From Pseudopyrenochaeta lycopersici (lineage: Eukaryota; Ascomycota; Dothideomycetes; Pleosporales; Pseudopyrenochaetaceae): a stretch of 64,000 nucleotides of DNA. The stretch is taken from NCBI GenBank assembly GCA_003313425.1, contig NHZP01000052.1, forward strand, positions 124,001-188,000. The letters run 5' to 3'. Below, piece after piece: positions 10,909 to 21,223 of this stretch. The translations under genes and the position numbers were made by a program. The notes below the pieces were generated by a model. It ran no database searches, was not told where the DNA came from, and saw only the letters and a list, made by a program, of their open reading frames with translations. Position 1 is the first letter of the stretch; every line of letters starts with the position of its first letter.

Positions 10909-13752
10909 ATGAGCATTCAACTCTGTGTACGAAACCCGCAAGAGCGTCGTTTCCGAGCAAGAGAGCAACCACGCAACCTTATTCGTGCATGCGAACCACC
11001 CAAGTCTCCAGCGATTCAAGGAATCTGCTGTAGTGCCATTGAAACCGGTGGACAACCTTGCCATCTTCTACTTCCTTCAGAAGACCAATCTTGGTGCAGC
11101 TGGCATCTGAGAGAGTTAAACGGACTACAAGCGCAATGGGAAAAGGTGCAATGCGATGTAGATCGTATAAAGGTTGTCGACGCAGATACAGCAAAACAAA
11201 AGGTCCTCAAGCTTCGCTCAACAGTGGAACTTCGTCGCCAGATCCGTGAGAGATTCCATACACGGGGTGTCGATACCATGGATTTTTTAGGATGGCTTAT
11301 CAAGCTGGAAGAGGATATCAAAGCCATTGCCGACACAGTTCTAGGTACCTTGTGTTGAATGTTACTTACGCTGCTTGCATACTAACTTTTCACAGTCTCA
11401 AGTTTAGACTACGAGGCTGCTCCAGGCACGCCCGACTTCTATCCTTCCGGGTTAGGCAATTACACATCTCAGGAGGCCGAGATATCAGAGCCGCCTTCTC
11501 AGCTAGCGATACCAGTCATCTCATTGCAGTTCATACTGGACGATGAAGTGGTACTTTCTCTGAAAAACTTCTCCGCCGACCTTTGCGCCAATGTTATCCA
11601 CCGCCTGTACAACATCCTCCCAGACTTACATTATTCGAGTCCACAATCGGACTCTCCAATACAGGACGATGTGCTCAACGATACTGGCTCAAATATCATC
11701 TGCTCCTGGTTCAGGATCATGATTCTAAATGATAGTGAGGCGGACACTCTTGAGCGCGCTACCCGCTCCAAGAGTATCGGCGATTTCTTGGCTGGCTGCC
11801 AGGCAAGTCAATTAGAAATGTACTGCGACTTCTTTGAGAATGCGTGGCGTCCGCACGCTGTACAATACCTGCGTGTGGCAATATGCGCGCAGACGCTTGC
11901 TGGTGGCGACATTAAGACTGTTCGAATACTTGGAGGGTCAATACCGAGTACGAGTGAAGGACTTCGAATGACGAAGCCTTGTTGGGACATTTTGTGAGTC
12001 AAACCCCCTAGGATACTATAGTCACAGTATCTTTTGATTCCGCAACTCGGTCTTTTTATCACTCTTGACTATCCCGCGCTGATTGCGCCAAACGAGCTCT
12101 CCGAGGTGCTCCACAACACCAAAGACACTTATTTCGTAAGCTTGCAGATGATTAGTATTATTGCTCATTTATAACAGATACCGTTGGTTTCCTACTCTAC
12201 TTACGCCTTGGACCATCGCAAGCATATGCTCCAACTTTGAGGACTATATTACGATCTGCAAGCTGCTGATGCTCGGCCTTTATCACGAACATTGGTATGA
12301 TTCTACCAATATCATGAACGAGTGCTCTACCGGAATCTATCTGGGCTTCATACCGACGAACAAAGGAGACTTCACGGCTTCTTCCAACACCAAAGAAAAA
12401 GAAAACGAAAAAGGCGTGATACAAAGCGAATCACGTAACTATTTGTGTGGTCAGATGGCCATTGGCGATCCCATGACAAAGTACTTCCTTGATGAGCTGT
12501 GCAAGCGAACAGAAAGACTCTACCTCGTGGTTTACGAAGGAACGAATGTAGACGCTACTGTTCATCCCACAGAGCCCGATCTGTTCATCAAGCGCGCTCG
12601 CGCAATCCGGCCCGGTGGGGAACTCAACCAAGCGGATTGGAGTACAATTATCACATTGGAGGATGTGAAGAATGATCTACGCCTGAGAAAAACTTCAATA
12701 TATGATCCGATCGTAGTTGACTCCTGGCAATTCATCATCATCGACCGCGATGTTGGGATGCCGTTTGAGCTCATTGACATCGTCCAAGACATTCTGCTCA
12801 TGCTGGCTGGCGATCCGTCGCCTAGACAAATAGCAAGGCGTGTAGTGTCGGAGGTTATACCGCCCTCAGTACAAGATATATATCTGGAAGAGATGACCGT
12901 CGAATGCTCTGCCGACTTGCGATTTCGACCACCGCCAGAAGTGCAGTATGAAACCCACAGATATAGATGCTACAATCCAGATCCACAAATCATCACAGCT
13001 CAACAAATGGCAACTACGTCTGTGTATCATTCGAGAGACACGAATCGTTTCATCCGGAGAGTCGTGGAGGATATGGAGCGATGTGGAATCATCAGTCTAC
13101 TTCCGGGCAACGAGAAAGCGCAAACTCGCCCTGTCATCGTACAAGGTTCCGACGGCGCTCTGGATCTGTACTTCCCCTACGACCATACCGATACAGTGTC
13201 TATGGTGCCAAATTTGCCGCTGCCTTCCCAAAGTTGCCTCCTGGACTTTGCGCAGTCATTTAAGCAAAAGCATCCCAATGCTATCTTCGCAAAAGGCTCA
13301 ATACAGACGCATTACTGCGCATGGCCAATGCCCATCATCAAAAGCTTGGGCAATACCGGTCTTACTTTTGCGACCTGGGAAGGCCATGTTTACCGCTGGA
13401 ACGCGATGCGTAAGTGCCCACTCCTTCCTCAACGACGTAGTACGAATACAAACTTTCCTGGTATGCATTTACTGATGCCCTCGCAGCATTCGATAGACCC
13501 TTATCCGCCAACGCCTGGCAATACTACGTCCAGCACTTCCTCAACTCTAGACTACCCTTCGTCATGTTCTACCTTACCACTTTCGTTATCTGCGCTACCG
13601 ATGTAGACGATGCGGAATGGAAGAGTATAAAACTTCTGGATGAAATGGAAGATCGCGGCTGGAGGATCACGCTTCCTCGCACACAAGATTGGACCTCGGA
13701 TCTAGATGGACTCAAGTTGGATACATTGTATGGGGGTATTAGACCCGCTTAA
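10909..13752 (+). CDS. uncharacterised protein with Cys/His-rich N-terminal motif
   Basis: I do not recognise this family. A phase-consistent model is exons 10909-11344, 11396-11993, 12178-13409 and 13487-13752, giving 843 residues. Introns: GTACCT...CACAG (51 nt), GTGAGT...AACAG (184 nt), GTAAGT...CGCAG (77 nt). The N-terminal region has a small possible metal-binding motif (CCSAIETGGQPCH, then WCSWHLREL, about residues 40-70), followed by a helical Lys/Arg/Glu-rich stretch. The rest looks like a soluble, mixed alpha/beta protein rich in aromatic residues, with a short low-complexity KEKENEK segment in exon 3. The 184-nt second intron is doubtful, because it contains an exon-like open segment out of phase with both neighbours (see findings). 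A frameshift or an unspotted splice site is possible. Confidence 0.7.
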
Positions 13753-15411
13753 AGCCCATAGTGGGCCCTGTGTTGATACTTTACTTGGAGGAGCTCTGTT
13801 ACAACTAGGATATCATATGTCAAGGTTAGCTCGGACTTCGATTGGTTCGGCGCATTTGCGCATTTCAAGTGTCAGTGTAACAATTAGCGTTGAGCATTCA
13901 GCATTTTGGCTACCTTCTTTTAGAACCTCGCAACAGCCTTTCGGACGTGCATGAATGACTCCGGTATGTACAGGAATGATAAAACCAAGGGTCAATCTAG
14001 TATAAATATGTCTAATAGACCTCTACCGTACGCCAGCATCTTTGTCCATCATTAAGTACATTACTACATTCTCTCTGTCATGTGGTGGCAGAGTAAATTC
14101 CAACCTACATTTAGTAGAGCAAGAGTAATTTCTTTTGATGCCTAGAGTGCGAGCACTCCACTTCGCATAGATCATTCTAGACGCTGATGTCATTCAGCAG
14201 TCCCTCTAGCAGGCCCAGTGAATCAACATACTCTTTGGACTTCGCATCTAAATATGAGCATTAGCTGCAGTTTTCCAACCATTCCCCGATCAATAAGACC
14301 AACAATCCTTTCATTATCACCCATACAGTTTGACAACGAGACATCGTTGTGCATAGAGTTCAGATCGAGGTTTATCTTCTCCTCTGCAAAGATGATGTCT
14401 CTTTCAAGCTCTTAACACCGCGATATTTAATGGGGTCCGGATCTGTCACGACTCAAGATCTGCGACTGAGCTTAGCTGGCGGAGTTGCCGTGCGCACAGC
14501 TTGTGTAATATCGCCCTTACTTTGTTGCTTAAAGGAGCTTTCTGAGACTGTGGAATGTACCGCCAAACTTTTTTCAGGTCGAATTCAGTGATTCTCTCTC
14601 GTCCGTAGACATCTCAGTCATTGGTCTGTCCGTAATAAACTTGGTTGCGTATTGAATGGGTATGAAACCAATGGGCGTATTTTGAAGGACCTCAATGGTG
14701 ACATAAACACGAGGGACTTTGTCGCTACTTTATACCTTCCTTCCAAGAGAAATAGCCACTAACACATTTGCATGGACATACAAATAGCCGCGGTGTAATT
14801 GCCGTCCTTAGAGATTCCTTTCGAGTGGCTGGACTTGGTGATTACGCTTCTGAACGCAAAGCCCTCGAGAGTGTAGAGTTTAAAGGGTATAGGTGAAAAA
14901 TTGATAAGATTCTTATTTCAAAACGGAATTCATGAAATAAATGCCAGAAATTTTCCTTTGGAGTGCTGTCTATAAGTCTCGAGCCTTTGTCGATCTTTCT
15001 ATAGATTCATTGCAAATGGCTATGCTTGCTCCTTGCTGTGTAACAATTATCCCACAGTTTGGTTGAACAGTTACTATTAGACGCTAGTTTCCAAACTAAT
15101 ATAGAGATTCACCAGCGATCTGAATGCAGCGCTAGTAACTAGTGCCTCTGGCTTTTCAAATAATTTACGAGGCTTTGAAGTGACGAATGAATGAGTCAGC
15201 GTTGGCCTCGCTGAGCCTCGTATCCGTAATTGATTTCAATAGACTCGACATCGCCACTTCCACATTATAAATAACTTTGCTTGTAGTTCGCGACTTTTTT
15301 CCTGCACGTACATCTGTTCATTGTTGGGCTTTCTACTATCAATTTTGTACCCCGCGAGACCGCTCGACGTTGGTGTTTACGAACGAGACGCAACACAACG
15401 GATTTTCAACC
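13753..15411. other. intergenic region
   Basis: About 1.66 kb without a supported gene. Short frames at 13813-14591 are unremarkable. A good TATAAATA lies at 15266-15273, 139 bases before the ATG at 15412, and probably belongs to the promoter of the next gene. Confidence 0.6.
15266..15273 (+). promoter_or_regulatory. TATA box of the small membrane-protein gene
   Basis: TATAAATA, 139 bases upstream of the start codon at 15412, in a suitable place for a fungal TATA box with a 5' leader of roughly 100 nt. The assignment is by position and consensus only. Confidence 0.45.
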
Positions 15412-16200
15412 ATGGTCGACAATAAATTCCCTGAGGACAAAGAGCTGGGGAAAAGAGGTCATGCTCCATCTCAAGATCCCAGCCATTCAGCACCTACAGC
15501 CGAAGGTTCCACACGGCAGACCGCTTTCCTTCTAGCCTTGCTATGGATATGCTGGCTGGTAGCCTGCATATCCGACACCCTTCTCTCCATCGACCACCGA
15601 GTATTGACCTTCTCGTCTATGACGCCGCTGCAGTATTATATTTACTATAACGATTGGGACAAATGGGTTTTTAATGTACGTCAGCGCATGCCCGTCACAA
15701 CCATGCAAATACCGCGCAAGTATGCGTACCTGGCGTAGTCGCTAATTTGAAGTCAGATCGACAAAATTAGAGGACCACAAGCAGAAATGTTACAAAGAGT
15801 GTGCGTAGGTAGCTTAACTCTATGCGTAATGCTCATGTTTGCGCTCTCAAACGTCCTACAACATGTCGGGGATGTCGCGTCTGCGCTCACCAATGTCTTG
15901 TTGATTTTCTCTCTTTTCGTTGCCACTTATCTTGGTGCATCGGAGAAGGAGGCTGTCTTGATAATTATGCCATTTACCTTGCTGGTTGCGACGACCGCAT
16001 CATTGGTCCTGCAAAGAGCTGGTGTAAATGACATTGGCAAGCAATGGGGTGTGTCCGAGAGAGTGGGAAGTTGGGCAAGGTGTTTGAGTCTTGTGGTGTT
16101 TTTTGGGGTGAATGTGTGTTCGTATGGATTGGGGAATGAATTTGTAGGCATAATCTGTCTCTGGCAAGGGATTGGTTTAGTGTACCGCTGGTTGGCATGA
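15412..16200 (+). CDS. small multi-pass membrane protein, unknown function
   Basis: Exons 15412-15675 and 15757-16200 (81-nt intron, GTACGT...GTCAG, phase 0, with GCTAAT branch site), 235 residues. I chose the ATG at 15412 (CAACCATGG context); the frame stays open upstream but without an ATG. The first 40 or so residues are hydrophilic (Lys, Glu, Ser, Pro). About five hydrophobic segments follow: AFLLALLWICWLVACI, LTLCVMLMFALSNVL, LTNVLLIFSLFVATYLG, EAVLIIMPFTLLVATTASLV and a long LSLVVFFGVNVC...IICLWQGIGLVY, with an amphipathic region around the exon junction. No family motif was recognised. The stop is 105 nt from the stop of the convergent SET gene. Confidence 0.78.
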
Positions 16201-16305
16201 ATGAATTGATGTTCGAATTTATTGAGCTCTTGGTATCGACATCAGTAATTGCTGTAATCTCGAGACACTCGACTGAAACAAACCCGTTTTTGTCCTACAC
16301 TCCTG

Positions 16306-17649
16306 TTAATGCTTATGGCCACATCCACAACCTCCCTTCAATCCTAATCTTTTATTCCAACTCCAGCTCATCTCTGGGTTACTGCTCATCCTCTTCATCT
16401 CCTGCACATCTGCATCATTGAATCCCTTATCTAGCATCCCTGTCTCTGTGCTTAATCGCGCATACTTTATTGCCTCAAATTTCCTCCCAAAACTACTATA
16501 CACTTCTGCAGCGTGCTTGTATGCTGTAGAGAGACTAGCATGCAATCGCTCCTGCTCATACAATGAGATGAGGAGTTCAGCAGCCTCCGGTGTGGCGGCA
16601 GACGTAGGCGTCCAATCATTCAGAATCTTGCCCAGAATGCTGATCTCGTTGAGTCTCGCGTCCGATTCAGCCGTAAGGCTAGGATGGGCAGTACAGGTCG
16701 AGCAACCGCATTTGAAGCCCCAATGCCTTTCCAACTTGGCCATACGCTTCGCACGATTCATTTCGCTATCGATATAGGTGATTGTGATCTCCTCTCCAGG
16801 ATAAATTGTGCGCGTCGCATGCACAAAATGTGTCAAGGTCTCCTCGTCGAAGAAATATGCAGCATTTGGTCGGCAATCATGGTTCAGCATCGCAATTTCA
16901 GGGAATACTGCAGACTGGTGAATTCCATCCACAGTAGTTTCAAAGTTGTTCGTATTGATGCGGTCCTCGACAGGATCGTCATTGAAATGGCCTAGGAGAT
17001 CCCAGAAGAGCTTTCGAGATGCGGATGGGAGCGTTTCGACACCTCGGTACAGCAAGGCGAGACGCTCCGATGCGGGGAGCTCGTACGAATCCGGATCTGT
17101 AAGGAGAAGGGGTGTGGAGGCGAAGATCTGGTCACCCATCTGAAGTGTTTTGTTTGCGACGAGACCACGACCTTTGCCAGGGAACTCGCGTTGTTCGAAC
17201 GGTGGGTTTGTATAGTGATTCATTCTCTCAAGGGTTCGTGGCCTTTTAAAGGCATCCTTTTCTAACATCGCGTATGCAAATGTCTTTGTAGTCACAATGA
17301 AGATGCCACGCCCTGATGCGAAATTTTCGTCGCTGAAGACGCAATATGGCTCTGGAGTCTCTTCGGTGGAAAAGCATTCTGGCCAAAACGTCCATGGGAA
17401 GTCCTTTATTTGTGATGCTAGTCTGCGGGACTCATCTAGAGACTGGGATATATGAGATATGTTGGCTGCGTTAGCGACCGGTTGTGTGTTGGAAGAGTCA
17501 TAGACGGCGAGCTGGCATTCGCCGTTGTAAAGGATAGAGTTTGATGGGCATGCATTTTGGATTAAAGGCTTTTGAGCGAAGATGTCCATTTTCTCGTTCG
17601 ATAAAGCGAGAGCGCTTTGAAGCAGGCCCAACCCGATTATGGTCTTCAT
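16306..17649 (-). CDS. SET-domain protein with N-terminal signal peptide
   Basis: Single exon, 447 residues. The N-terminus (MKTIIGLGLLQSALALS) looks like a secretory signal peptide. SET motifs follow: GKGRGLVA (159-165), NHDCRPNA (256-263) and GEEITITYID (285-294). A post-SET-like CGCSTC lies at 314-319. A helical C-terminal part resembling the TPR-like tail of SMYD-type proteins follows, and the protein ends in Gly/Cys/His (CGCGHKH). SET proteins of this type methylate lysines or are degenerate. Fungal SET-domain 5-like proteins of this layout are common in Pezizomycotina and often have predicted signal peptides. Substrate and activity are unknown. The targeting is at odds with a nuclear or cytosolic methyltransferase role. 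Confidence 0.88.
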   Translation of the reverse strand: MKTIIGLGLLQSALALSNEKMDIFAQKPLIQNACPSNSILYNGECQLAVYDSSNTQPVANAANISHISQSLDESRRLASQIKDFPWTFWPECFSTEETPEPYCVFSDENFASGRGIFIVTTKTFAYAMLEKDAFKRPRTLERMNHYTNPPFEQREFPGKGRGLVANKTLQMGDQIFASTPLLLTDPDSYELPASERLALLYRGVETLPSASRKLFWDLLGHFNDDPVEDRINTNNFETTVDGIHQSAVFPEIAMLNHDCRPNAAYFFDEETLTHFVHATRTIYPGEEITITYIDSEMNRAKRMAKLERHWGFKCGCSTCTAHPSLTAESDARLNEISILGKILNDWTPTSAATPEAAELLISLYEQERLHASLSTAYKHAAEVYSSFGRKFEAIKYARLSTETGMLDKGFNDADVQEMKRMSSNPEMSWSWNKRLGLKGGCGCGHKH

Positions 17650-20233
17650 GTTGATTGTATTCTGTAATAGTCCTATGGACGCTTCCGGAGCGAGTAATTA
17701 ATAGCAGGGTAAAAATAAAAGCGAGAAGTGGATTTAACGCTCCATTTGATGAATATAAGTATGGCTAAAGAAACTTTGGAATATACTTTGTGAAACGCTA
17801 GATGATTGTGTCGTGAAGTATGAAACGTTTCAGCAAAACAAGCCGTCTCTGGCGGCACCACGAAGAAGCATCCTGAGGTGTGTATTGTAACACGTTTCAT
17901 GTGAGCTTTGCACCATCATCATAAGATACACGGATTTCTCGATTACAATTGAGCGTGGAATGTGTGTCTTTGTGAAGGCAGGATTGTGAGAAACGAAGAT
18001 ATGAAGCTGGAAACGGGGAAATCTAGCGTTCCAGTTGGCGAGAGATCGTGTGAAGAGCAAGGATATTTGCTTCGCGTTTTCCGGAATGTTGGGGGCCCAG
18101 AGATCGGGTTGCGATGGCTCAGAGCAGGGACGGCCCATGGGTTGCGCGGAGGTTGAGGGTTCGAGACATGAAACCTGACCCCGCTCGGCTATACTTGTCT
18201 ATCATTGCTTCACGATGACGAGCCGATAGATGAAAAGATGGCGATTGTGTTCTTCAAGGAAATGGCCATGCACTTCCATCTGAAAAGTGCACGAGCCTTT
18301 GCGTACAGTGTAATGCTTTTGCAGCTGCGCCTAGTACAAAATTCTCCTTTCCTATCAAATGTACTGCGCTGGGGCGAAGCAATATTCACTGAAATCAGGC
18401 CAATCTCATTATTTCAGTCGCTCCAAAACTGTTTAACTGCTCACTCTGCGGAATGAAGCATACGCAACTTAAATCGATGACGAGCGCAAAAGAGTAATTA
18501 TGGCATCGTGAGAGCAGCTGCCATACCATCTAAGGTGTTAAAATTTGGATATCCATAGGGAATAACAAGCACCTGCAAACATGTTCTTTGCAACCATGCG
18601 CATCGCGATATGATGGGCACAGGAGCAACCAGTGGGCTGAAAAACACTAGTGGGATGAAAGTATCACAATCTACAGGGTCGAAACGTGCAGTTCGGTAGG
18701 CGGGTATCGAAAATGAACTTTATATTGTTTTCAGATACTCAAGCAGCTCGTCGACTTGCAAAATTCTTGGGTAGCTATTGCAAAATTAGACTGAACTACC
18801 TGAAGTCCAGGTAGAGTAGTTGATTTAGTTGTAGAAGCAAAAGACTCTGTGTGGGACAGACGGTTTTCAAGAGACTAAATTGCGAGCTTGATGGGACATC
18901 TTCACAAGTGCATGATTTTGTCACAGCCTTGGCTAAGCGAGCTGGAGGGGTGACTCGGAATGACAAAATATCGATCATTGCGATTCTTACCTAAATATAC
19001 ACTGCCTCCTTATGCGCTGAAGCGCAGTGTGACACAAAAAAGAAAGATCGGAGCTTATCTTTGATTCGATAGGGCTGAGACGACAAGGCAGAGGATGCGA
19101 CACCGGGGTTATATTGGGCCGTCTGGTTAAGGTCCAATCACATGAGCCGTCAATGACCGGCACTACGGTGCGAAAATCTAGCAACATGAGAATGACGATG
19201 GATTTCCTAGACTGTGAAGTTGCGCAAAATATTCCGTTCTGGAAAGCTCATGATATCACCATTTGTGGTATGAATAGGCGGCTTATGCGGTGCAAGCCCC
19301 CGACCCAACTTTTGGTTGGACACAACGGCTGGCTCAGGTGCGTCAGCCGCAATTGGTATTGACTGTGAAGCCCCCGGCCACGTCAAAGTAAGCACGACGC
19401 GAAGAGATGCTTTAACAGTCCAAATGCTGGCCAAGCGGTACCTCAGACTTGTTGGACGTCCTTTGAGTGCACGGCGCCCTCAATTCGCGCCCACGTTTCA
19501 AACGCGACGAACCCAAGTCTACCATCACATTGACGCGACTTTCCAATATCTCTTCTACAGGGAAACTACATAAATGTGCATCCATGCTTCTAACACCTCG
19601 TATCATTGTGTAGACGGAAGCAACAGTTCTACCGTGCAGAGCAAAGCCCAAGCATCAGACGGCCGTAAGGGACCGGTCAAAACCCGCTCCGCCCTCCAAC
19701 GGTTGCCCGATGCACCGGTGTTGTTCGTCTCGGCGCTGCTCCGCCCCTCCACCATGACGCACATCGGGGGTCCCAATCAGATATGCTCTTGGACGCCATG
19801 GTTCCTGTTTTGTCTCGGGTTAAGCCCTTTTAAGTCCATTACGCGAAAGATGACCCAACATTTCGTGACTGTAAGATGAGTGGTATGGCTACTGTGCTAG
19901 AATAGGCGTCCCGCCTAGACGGTGTCTGACATACGAGGCCCATCTGCAGATTCGCATCTTCTGCCGCTTTTAGAAAGGTCATATCATTATGTTGCACGGC
20001 CATGGTCAACGCGCAGGTCGTTGGCTGTGCCTGAAGGTGCGAAACACCACACTGTCCGAGGAGATTTTAAAGGATATAAGGCACCAAGATATTCCACCAT
20101 CAGCATCTGGTACATCACAAAGCCAAACACTCTAATCGCTCCCAATTACCATTGGAATTTCTAGCACCCTCTGAGTCTTCGTAGCCTACATTGTTAACTC
20201 GTTTCAAACTTCACTTCCAGCCTCCTCAACGTC
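17650..20233. other. long divergent intergenic region
   Basis: About 2.6 kb between the SET gene and the RTA1-like gene. Only short open frames of random appearance are present. A GGTTCGAGAC near 18150 resembles a tRNA B box but no cloverleaf forms around it. Near the right end a TATAAG at 20075-20080 precedes the RTA1-like start by about 155 bases. Confidence 0.55.
20075..20080 (+). promoter_or_regulatory. possible TATA element of the RTA1-like gene
   Basis: TATAAG about 155 bases upstream of the ATG at 20234, in an AT-rich pocket (TTTTAAAGGATATAAG). Called by position only. Confidence 0.3.
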
Positions 20234-21223
20234 ATGACTGTTCCCCCTCCTGCTCCTGAGTTCTGTGTGGAGGTTGGGCCTCTCTGCCCCGTTGAAGGCA
20301 CACTATATGGCTACTATCCCAACATCGGCGCCAATGCTTTCTTTGCAGCCTTTTTTGGGATATGCCTCATTATCCAACTTGGCCTCGGTATCAAACATAA
20401 GACATGGACGTTCATGGTAAGTCATCGCCACCCATCACTCCACCAAACTGCATCTAAGTCTTTGTAGATTGCTCTGGGTTTCGGTTGCCTCGGCGAAATG
20501 ATCGGGTACATTGGCCGCATCCTGTTGTACAACAACCCATTCGACGAGATCGGTTTCCAAATCCAGATTTGCTGTCTTATCATCTCGCCCGCGTTCATCG
20601 CCGCCGGTATCTACCTCAGTCTTAAGCACATAGTCATATCGTTTGGCGAGGAGTGGTCGCGTCTTCGCCCTGCCTGGTACACGTACATCTTCATCGCTGG
20701 CGACATCCTCTCGCTTGTTCTGCAGGGCGCCGGTGGCGGCATCGCCGCTACTGCCGACGACGGCTCCAGTCTTCTTGATATTGGCACTAATATGATGATC
20801 GCCGGTGTTGTCTTCCAGGTTGTCATCCTCGCTATCTTCGCATACTTTCTCACCGAATATACAATACGCACCTACCGTCGCCGCGACCAACTATCGAACG
20901 AGTCCATAGCCCTCCTTCACAAGACATCATTTCGCTGCTTCATGTTCGCCATCATCATTGCCTACCTTGGCATCTTCATTCGATGTGTCTACCGTATCCC
21001 CGAGCTGACGGGTGGCTGGAGGAGCGAGCTGATGCGCAACGAGACAGAGTTCATCGTATTGGAGGGTGTTATGATTGTCATGAGCGTCCTTGTTCTCACA
21101 GTCTTCCACCCTGGTTTATGTTTCCCCGCCCTTGGCAACACGATTGGTAAGAAGAGTAAGGTTTCCAGGGGAAAGAGCATGGACGAGAACTCAGATGTGG
21201 AGATGATATCTGGCCGGGTTTGA
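20234..21223 (+). CDS. RTA1-family membrane protein (lipid-translocating exporter-like)
   Basis: Exons 20234-20416 and 20468-21223, 312 residues; the intron is 51 nt (GTAAGT...TGTAG, phase 0). Seven hydrophobic segments can be traced, starting with ANAFFAAFFGICLIIQLGLG and ending near VLEGVMIVMSVLVLTVFHPG. Family signs are the N-terminal YGYYPN and the segments LGEMIGYIGRILLYNNP, APAFIAAGIYLSL-like (here SPAFIAAGIYLSL), DILSLVLQGAGGG and RCVYRIPELTGG. These match RTA1-like proteins (yeast Rta1, Rsb1), which are linked to resistance to 7-aminocholesterol, sphingoid-base movement and other lipid or stress phenotypes. The substrate cannot be told from sequence. The C-terminal tail is hydrophilic and cytosolic-looking (KKSKVSRGKS...). 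Confidence 0.93.

Noticed and set aside
10925..11110. Alternative 61-codon frame over the first exon of the unrecognised gene
   Set aside because: It looks partly protein-like, but it does not join in phase to the following exons, while the frame from 10909 does.
18110..18180. tRNA-like B box (GGTTCGAGAC)
   Set aside because: The five bases on either side of the T loop do not pair, and no acceptor, D or anticodon stem can be placed around it.
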